Below, piece after piece: positions 57,070 through 64,000 of a stretch of DNA of 64,000 bases. Position 1 is the stretch's first letter. Each line of letters begins with the position of its first letter. The translations under genes were made by a program, and so were the position numbers. This DNA is from Artemia franciscana (taxonomy: Eukaryota; Arthropoda; Branchiopoda; Anostraca; Artemiidae), in the NCBI RefSeq assembly GCF_032884065.1, contig NC_088873.1, positions 29,745,658 through 29,809,657 on the forward strand, in the 5' to 3' direction. The notes under the pieces are model-generated. The model made no database searches, had not been told where the DNA came from, and saw only the letters and a list, made by a program, of their open reading frames with translations.

Positions 57070-57850
57070 GTTACTGAAAAGTTCAATGACCCAAATTCAT
57101 TGAACAAAGAAGGTACTGAACTGATAATCAGCCAGGTTTATGATTCAATCACGCTCGAGTTTAATCCAAAGTTTGCAAAAATTGAGCAGGCTCTACTAGG
57201 TAGTCTGAGATTTCAAATTGAAAATTTGGAGGAGAGAATTGGTCGAATAGAAAAAAAGCTTGATAATTATGATCAAAAGTCCATGCTTGATAGCCTTGTA
57301 TTTCATGGGGTAAAGAAGTTTCCTGGTGTAGACACTCATACGACAATATCTAACATTATAAATAGCAAAATGTCTGTGCTGGGCCCTTTACTTTATTTAG
57401 TTTACGTGAACATGATGCGCGTTTATCTAAAGGATAAATATATTACTAACATTATTGCTAACAAAATTTCCAAAATCCGCAGATATTTTGATAGCAAAAG
57501 CTCGTATTAGGCCTACTCTCAAAAGATTAGAGATGTTTACAAGTGTAAGTTTGCTGTGTGTGAATGTAAAGAAAATTTTTTACTGACATTCTGTAGAGTG
57601 GGTGATTCTGTTGTGTAGTAAAGTTCTATTTGGTGAAAAGCCTATTTTACAGGTTATATCACTGCGGTACCTCGGTTTCCATAATGCTTCTAGTCTATCG
57701 TAGAAGCATCATAGCGAGATTATCTCCACCAAAGTTGCACGTGGAGTTGGCATCGTCAAAAGATTGAAGCATATTCTGCCGGAAAGTATTCTTCGCACGA
57801 TATATTTTGCAATAATCTACCCATATATCATACGGATGTTTAGTCTGGAG
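57070..57850 (+). mobile_element. Internally deleted LINE: ORF1 fused to reverse transcriptase scraps
   Basis: A 136-codon frame begins with an ORF1-like coiled coil (IENLEERIGRIEKKLDNYDQ) and SLVFHGVKK. It then passes within a few residues into SVLGPLLYLVYVNMMRVYL, the RT motif usually written PQGSVLGPLLYLVYVND. Downstream, 57640-57850 encodes RYLGF and STKVARGVGIVKRLKHILPE with RTIYFAIIYPY, the usual RT tail. A large deletion must have removed the middle of the element. Confidence 0.65.
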
Positions 57851-57867
57851 AAGCAATTTTTATGTTA

Positions 57868-59197
57868 ATTACAAGCTAAATGGCTTTCTCATAGTTTTGA
57901 TCGGATCATTTCGCTAAAAAAATGGGGGTGGGAGAAGAGGCCTAGTTACCTCCCAATTTTTGGTTACTTAAAAATACAACTAGATTTGTTTTATTTTTTT
58001 ACAAACGTTTTTGTTAGTAACAAACATACGCACCTTACGAATTATCTTATGTAACGAACTTTTATATTTGTGTATTTTTATTACGTATATGAGGGGGTTT
58101 TCCCCCTCGTCAATACCTCGTTCTTTACACTAAAGCTTGAATTTTGTCCCAAATCTTTCAGAATGACCCTTGAATCACAAAGGCCGTAGAATAACTAGTT
58201 AGAGTTACTAAAAATACTTTAGCGTAAAGAGCAAGGTATTGTGGAAGAGACGAACCCCCTTATATAAGTAACATTTTTTGTTCGTTTTTAAGTTTTAATG
58301 TTTATCATTACTTCCAGTTGAAAAAAAAAAATCTCATTGTCTTTTTTTAAATGATGCTAGAAAATCCTGCGACCCCTTCATGGAAATTCTCTTCCCTTAT
58401 GAAAAGTTGCTCCATGGAAAGATTCTCCCATGTAACCTGCCCCCCTCCCGACCCACCCTAACCCCAACACAAAAAGGCCCCCTGGAAACCTCTGTACACT
58501 TCATAATTAACAAATACTATGTGTAAACAATGGTCAAAGCTTATAAGTTGCCACCCCTCCCCCGGGAACTGTGGTGGATTTAGTCATCCCCAAAGACCTA
58601 GTTATTAGGTTTTTGCCTAAGTTAAACAGAGTTGCTATCTCAAAATTTTGATCCGGTGACCTTGGAGAAAAATGTGCGTTGGAGGGGGCCTCGGTGCCCT
58701 CCAATTTTTGGGCACTTAAAAAGGACACTAGAACTTTTAATTTACGTTAGAATGAACCCTCTTGCGACATACTAGGACAACTAGGTCGATACGATCGCCC
58801 CTGAGGAAAAAAAAAAACAACAAAAAAAAAACAAAAAAATACGCACCCGTTATCTGTCTTCTGGCAAAAATACAAAATTCCACCTTTTTTATGATAGGGG
58901 CTTGAAACTTCTACAGTAGGGTTCTCGGATACGCTGACTCTGATGGTGTGATTTTGTTAAGATTCTGTGACTTTTAGAGGGTATTTCCGCCTATTTTCTA
59001 AAATAAGGCACAGTTTCTCAGGCTCGTAACCTTTGACCGGTAAGACTAAACTTGATGAAACTTATATATTTAAAATCAGCCCCAAAAATGCAATTCTTTT
59101 GATGTAACTATTTGTACCAAAACTTCGGTTTTTAGAGTTTTGGTTACTATTGAGCCTGGTTGCTCCTTACTGCAGTTTGTTACCACGAACTGTTTGA
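57868..59197 (-). mobile_element. Foldback family A, copy lacking its end palindrome
   Basis: Hairpin end at 59165-59197 (CAGTTTGTTACCACGAACTG then TTTGA), the GATCGCCCCTGAGG module, the C-rich module and the diverged internal palindrome at about 58080-58330. The sharp end palindrome is absent. Confidence 0.7.
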
Positions 59198-59727
59198 AAA
59201 TGTAACTTGTAAATGAATAAAAGTAATATATTCTACTATAACGTTGAGATAGAACTTACCAATGTCTCAGGTTTCCCTGTCCCTTATTTGTTCTTGTTTT
59301 TTTTTCTGCCCATTGTGAAAATTCAAATGCTAAACTGTTATCTGACTTGTAACCAACCAAATTCCAATGGTCAGCTGTTACCAATTAGACATGTGAAAAA
59401 TTTAAATTCCCTTTAAATCCGGTCGTAATATCTCAAGGAAGTCAACAGAGTTTAAATATTCTGGTACAACCCTCAAGAGAACAATTAAGCCAATGAGAAA
59501 GGAGGAAATCTCGGTACGTATTTCAATGTTATCTTAATAGAATTAGCTTTCAACCTAGGAGATTGACCTTAAAGGGTATTAGGCTGTTTTCAAACTCATC
59601 TCTGAAGTGAGGTGCTACAAACAATACGTTTTCAACTTTTCTAAGAAAATCCTCAGATAAAGTGCACTTGTATCAAAAAATACAATACGTATATTAGGTC
59701 TCAGAATGTAAATAAACAAAAAACGAA
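59198..59727. other. Intergenic with shared repeat
   Basis: 59370-59530 is the + strand counterpart of 51170-51330. A short RTE-like word EFKYSGTTLKRTI can be read there but is too short to classify. Confidence 0.35.
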
Positions 59728-60960
59728 CAAGTTTTTTCAACTGAAACTAAGGAACAACATTAAAACATAATACGAAGATAAATTAATCTGTATAGAGGTG
59801 ACTAGCCCCCTCCTCAACCTCCAGCTCAGTACGTTTAAGCGTAAAGTACTTTTGAAATAGCTTCTTATTCTTATTAAATAACCCTCGTTTTTCATAAGTC
59901 GTTCTTAAAAAAATGAGACAAAAAGTCAAACTTTAGCGTACGGATTAAGGAAATGAGGAGAGGGGCAACCCTCTCATATACAGAACTAATTTTGTTTGTA
60001 TTAAGTATTAATGCTGTTCTTTACTTTCAGTTGAGAAACCTTGTTCTTCTATTTAATTTTTGATAGTTTTTAAAATAATTCCAGGAAATTTGGCTCCGCC
60101 CCATGATCCCCCCCCAACTCAAAATTGCTTCGTGGAGAGCTTTTCCACGTGAAATACGACACCAGACGATTTCATCCTCACTGAAATATCCTCTAGAAAA
60201 TATTAAATCATGCCAGAAATTACCCTCTTAGTGGAAAAGTTACCCTGGAAGTCTTCCTCCAGTGGACAGTTACTCCTGCGGAAAAATTTCGCAACGGAGA
60301 ACGTCTCACGCAGAAAATCCCACCTGGTAATTTTTTCCCACAGAAAATTCCTCTCCCCCCCACTCGGAAAATCTCCGAGACACTTTCAACCACAGAAAAA
60401 TTCCGGCAAACAATGCCCCCAGAACATCTCCACATGTAAAATAAAGTTGGCAAAAAGAAAGTAAGACAAATAAAAATAATTTCGAATAGGAATTCTTGCA
60501 AAGTCCTAGTGTAAAAAAAGCTTAAAAGTCCACCCTCCAAAACTCTCTTCTCATGAAAAATTTTCCACTTGGAAAATATAACCCCGTATAAAATCCCCCC
60601 CCCCAGAAAGCACCAGTATACTTTCCAATAATAAATACTGTAGGTAAACAAAATGCAAATTTTATAACTTAAAGCTCTTTTCACCCAAGAGACTGAGGGG
60701 GTCATACTTTTTCAACCATATTAAACAAAATAGCCATCTCAAAATTTTATTGGATGACTTTGGGGAAAAAGGGGTGTTGGAGGCTGGTTAGTTGCTCTAA
60801 CAATCTTTATGGTCACTCATAAGAGAAACTAAAACTTTTAATTTCTGTTAAATGAACTAGCTTCTGATATTCTATGACCAACGCTTTGAAAACGATCGCC
60901 CCTTAAAAAAGACAAACAAACAACTACGAATCCACAAACTTTCTTCTGGTAAAAATATAA
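59728..60960 (-). repeat. Foldback family A, diverged subfamily with long C-rich module
   Basis: A palindromic module at 59735-60045 (AACTGAAACTAAGGAAC to GTTCTTTACTTTCAGTT) is followed by about 400 bases of degenerate AAAATTCCCC words, then the TTTGGGGAAAAAGG and GATCGCCCCTT modules. The 161-codon reverse frame at 60220-60705 is made of these repeat words and is not a gene. Confidence 0.6.
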
Positions 60961-61203
60961 AACTTCAAAGTAGATTTCTTATCAAAATAAAAATAATGTA
61001 TTCTCTTGGCTGTTAATTATAACATTTCTAAGAAAACACGGTGTTAATATTTTTTTAACTCAAAGTCATTAGGCCTCAGCTTGATAATAATATTCTTTTT
61101 TTTACAGGGTGAAATCTTAAGTGTTTCAAGGAAAAATAAGTTGTTATTCGTTTTGCAGGTCCCCCTTGAAATGGCAGCAGAGCCGGGTGAGAGTGATGTG
61201 GAA

Positions 61204-61216
61204 TGGAGAGAGAGAA

Positions 61217-61247
<31 letters not shown>

Positions 61248-61260
61248 TGGAGAGAGAGAA
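61204..61260. repeat. GA/CT microsatellite at the 3' end of the LINE
   Basis: Mostly GAGAGA with single AAA interruptions. On the LINE strand it reads CTCTCT directly after the 3' UTR, so it may be the element's tail or its target. Confidence 0.85.
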
Positions 61261-61586
61261 GTTTATTAATATTAAACAGAAGACAATACAAAATACAATT
61301 CAAAATCGAATTACAATACACATAATTCCCCTCGAAAGGCTTCAAAGCCAGGGATACAAGGGGGGATAAGAAAAAAAAATTATACATGCAATAAATTCAA
61401 TATAGGCAATCACATATAACAGTTTACAGGCAATATATTTATGGGGGATACAATATAAGCAACAACTAGATGGAGAAAGAACAAAAACATAGAGAACATA
61501 CCTGAGGCCTGGGAGCAAAGTGCAGAGAGGAAAACCACACACCACTAACAAAACACAGGGGCCATCAACTCCTCAGAGGAAATAAA

Positions 61587-62285
61587 TTAATCTATTTGAT
61601 TCTTTATTAAATGATCCTTAAGAATCCTTTTAAAAGTCCCAAACGAGTGGCATTTCTGCACTGAAGAAGGTAGTGAATTCCAGACCTGTTGACAAGCAAT
61701 GTGGGGATTGAAATCTGATCGAATAGTAGGAGTAGGCGGAATGTGGATATTATTTGAAGAACGAAGACTATATGGAGCTGAATCAGAAATAAACATATGA
61801 GTTTTCTGAAGAGATTTTGGAAGATTGCCGTGAAGTTGATCAAAGACAAAAGAAGCACAAGAAATAATGTAAATAGACCGTAGACTTAAGAGCTGTGTTG
61901 GTGAAGAACGGTTGGTGTTCATAACCGGACGCCGTGCTTTATTATACATGACGGAAAGTGACCGCAGCGTAGACGGAAAAGTAGACTTCCATATAATGGG
62001 GCAATAAGAAACATATGACTGGACAAGACAGAAGAAAAGAAGTTTCAGGATAGATCCAGGAAATGTGTATCTAAGTTTTCGAATGATACCCGAACTCCGT
62101 GAGACCTTCACCCTAATCATGGCTACATGGTTTCTGAATGAAAGGTTCTCATCAAGCAGGATACCAAGAAACCGGACCACCCTATTCTCTGGTCTACACA
62201 TGGAGCCTTGTGACACCTGAAGGTGTGTAAGCTGAGGAAAAGCTACACCAATTCGAGAAAAAAATAAGAAAATGTGATTTACCAA
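61587..62285 (-). pseudogene. LINE RT tail and C-terminal domain
   Basis: 232 codons with FLGILLDENLSFRNHV, FFCLVQSYVSYCPIIWKSTF, and the typical tail HIPPTPTIRSDFNPHIACQQ, VWNSLPSSV, FKRILKDHL. Confidence 0.78.
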
Positions 62286-62737
62286 ACATTCAAGACCAAG
62301 TAATTGGCATCAAACCATGACATAACTCTCTCAAATGATGCCACAAGTTTATACTTGATATCACATTCCGTTTTCCCAAAGGTCCCAAGAGTGGTATCAT
62401 CAGTAAAAACAACAAGAAAATCTTCATTAGAAAAAATATTGGAACATGACTGAGCATCAGTCTGACCCAGCTTGCAACATGCCAGAGACCTGGTGTTTTT
62501 TACAGCCGAAATCAGATCATTAACATAAATCAAAAATAAAATGGGACCAAGAACTGATCCCTGCGGGACGTCATAATATACTTCAGAAGGGTTCCGGAAA
62601 AGCAGATCAATTGAAATAAGCCTACCAGAAAGATATGAATCAAACCAAGAATAAGCGTTTGATCTTATACCAATATGTGATAGTTTCCAAAGAAGAATCC
62701 GATGAGTCAAGGAATCAAAAGCTTTACGAACATCCAA
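62279..62737 (-). pseudogene. LINE RT core
   Basis: 152 codons with DVRKAFDSLTHRILLWKL, PQGSVLGPILFLIYVNDL and FTDDTTLG, in a frame shifted from the neighbours. The frame changes again at GTTTGGTAAATC. Confidence 0.75.
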
Positions 62738-62846
62738 AAATGAAGCTGCCGGGATATGACCAGAATCTATTGCCGAATGAATGAACTTCGATAAAGCTGC
62801 GCAAGCATGCTCCGTAGAGTGACTCGCTCAGAATCCAAACTGGAAA

Positions 62847-64000
62847 TCATGCAAAAAATCCTTTTGCATCCAGAAAACTAAGAAGCCTGGATAGCATAGC
62901 CTTCTCAAAAATTTTGCTGAAAACAGATAGGAGAGAAATTGGACTATAATTAGCAGGATCACTCCAAGAACCACCTTTATAGAGTACTATAACCTTAGCT
63001 CGCATGAGAGATTCAGGAAAAATACCTTTCTCGAAAGACAGATTGACGAGCTTAGTCAGTGGTGACAGAATAGCAGGCAGAATGGCACGGATAACCCTTG
63101 TAGGAATTTCGTCTGGTCCTGAAGAGGATGATCCTTTAAGAGCATTCACGATACGAGCTACCTCAAATTCAGAAACAGAATTCAAGACCATTGACTTCAA
63201 ACATGAGGGTCCAAGAAAGGCTCTGAAATCACAACGAAAAGTTGCAGAGCTTGTAGAGGAAGCAGTTACCTTTCCTATATTAGCAAAATAAGAGGTAAGC
63301 TCTAGCTGAACATCCACATCTCCTTGGACGGTTTTACCATCGATTTTCAGCATTGATGGAACTGAAGGCAGAGGTGGAGCAGGTCTAAGAACTGAATTAA
63401 TTAAATACCATGCCTTCCTTACATCCTTCCCACATTCAGAAAATTTCCTATGATAATACTGAGACTTTGCCTTCCGACACAGAGAATTAAATATATTCCT
63501 ATAGGCCTTGAATTGTTCGTGATGAACTAAAGATGGTGAAGCCTTACAAAGCTTCCACAAATAATTTTTCCTTTTCCAGCTTTTATGGAGACCTGGAGTC
63601 ATCCATGGATTCAGTGTTGCTATCCTTTTCGAGGTATGGGGCGCTGAACCCCACTTGTAAATTTCCAGGATTCCTTCTTTAACTAAATCATAAAAGGAAT
63701 CAAAAGACTGGTTAAAATCTGAATCAGAAACCAAACTACCCCATGGTACATAAGCCAGACGAGAATTAAGTAGACTAAGCTCAGTATCACCATAACGGAA
63801 AAATGGGAGATTAGATGGTGATGCTATACGCTGCGCTTGATCAGCACTGTTATATCGGGAAATAGCGGGAAAATGATCAGAAATATCACTAACCAGCACC
63901 AAATTATCTAAAACATCTAATGACGAAAAAATATTATCGATAAGAGACGCTTCTGTTTCTGTAACTTGGGTTGGTATACAAACTGAAGGTAGAGTTCCCG
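62847..64000 (-). pseudogene. LINE endonuclease end, linker and first RT motifs
   Basis: Open without a stop from the window edge to 62847, about 384 codons. It ends where a one-base change in a T run (GGATTTTTTGCATG) shifts the frame. It continues the endonuclease beyond the window. Confidence 0.75.

Larger units (their letters stand above)
61200..64000 (-). mobile_element. CR1-like LINE, fairly young, 5' part beyond the window
   Basis: Read on the - strand from 64000: the end of an APE endonuclease (ASLIDNIFSS, then SDISDHFPAI near 63880), a long linker, and RT motifs with AKVIVLYKGG, NYSPISLLSVFSKIFEKAML, FLDVRKAFDS, DVPQGSVLGPILFLIYVNDL and VVFTDDTTL (usual form ADD). Then FLGILLDENLSFRNHV and the C-terminal WNSLPSSVQK...LIKNQID, stop near 61587. 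The protein changes frame near 62850 and 62285 and has a TGA near 62829. A 3' UTR of about 330 bp ends in a CT-rich tract at 61204-61260. The exact clade (CR1, L2 or related) is not settled. Confidence 0.85.

Noticed and set aside
60220-60705. 161-codon reverse frame
   Set aside because: It is composed of the degenerate GGGGAATTTT words of the family A C-rich module.
1-64000. LTR retroelements, Polintons or other virus-like elements
   Set aside because: I saw no long terminal repeats, protease, integrase, capsid or envelope motifs.

Overview
The window is AT-rich, intron-containing animal DNA. The coding signal is sparse and the rest is packed with transposon fossils and satellites. Small signal-peptide genes with TATA/initiator promoters, hAT, RTE-like, CR1-like and Penelope-like elements, and very long introns relative to exons point to an arthropod. 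The repeat families remind me of crustacean (brine-shrimp-like) DNA, but that is an impression I could not verify. Nothing looks bacterial or organellar.

Genes: three paralogous genes lie in a row on the + strand at 2384-7127, 21025-30335 and 44128-48383. Each has three short coding exons joined by two phase-1 introns. Exon 1 encodes a signal peptide of 18-19 residues, exon 2 an acidic spacer, and exon 3 a glycine/tyrosine-rich tail (GGY-type repeats). The predicted precursors are 96, 88 and 89 residues. All three have a TATAAAAG box, an AACAGTT initiator 31-32 bases downstream, a shared upstream TTCTAYGACCT motif and an AATAAA signal. Genes 1 and 2 are close copies that also share intron and flanking sequence; gene 3 is older. 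They look like a secreted-peptide cluster (antimicrobial, cuticular or neuropeptide-like; the role is unproven). Gene 3 carries tandem dead copies of its own signal-peptide exon in intron 1.

Mobile DNA: (a) Family A, a non-coding foldback element of about 1.65 kb with a hairpin at one end and palindromic modules, has more than a dozen copies, including 9.6-11.2, 17.7-19.4, 24.2-27.3, 37.1-38.8, 41.4-43.9, 48.6-50.8, 55.4-57.1 and 57.9-61.0 kb. (b) Family B is a second foldback repeat (1-0.6 and 23.6-24.2 kb). (c) Non-LTR retrotransposons: an EN+RT element at 12.0-15.4 kb (-) holding a nested RTE-like fragment; a twin-primed RTE-like insertion at 35.0-36.5 kb; a decayed RTE-like piece at 39.1-39.7 kb; an internally deleted LINE around 55.3-57.9 kb split by a family A copy; and a fairly young CR1-like LINE at 61.2-64.0 kb (-) running off the window. 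(d) A Penelope-like remnant lies at 32.4-33.1 kb and a 460-bp hAT-type MITE at 3490-3949 has a perfect 8-bp target duplication.

Tandem arrays: about 121/247-bp units around 9.5-11.7 kb, 27-29-bp ACGT-rich units at 16 kb, 104-bp units at 51.4-51.9 kb, and about 290-bp units at 52.4-55.2 kb. The remaining intergenic DNA is AT-rich with no recognisable gene.
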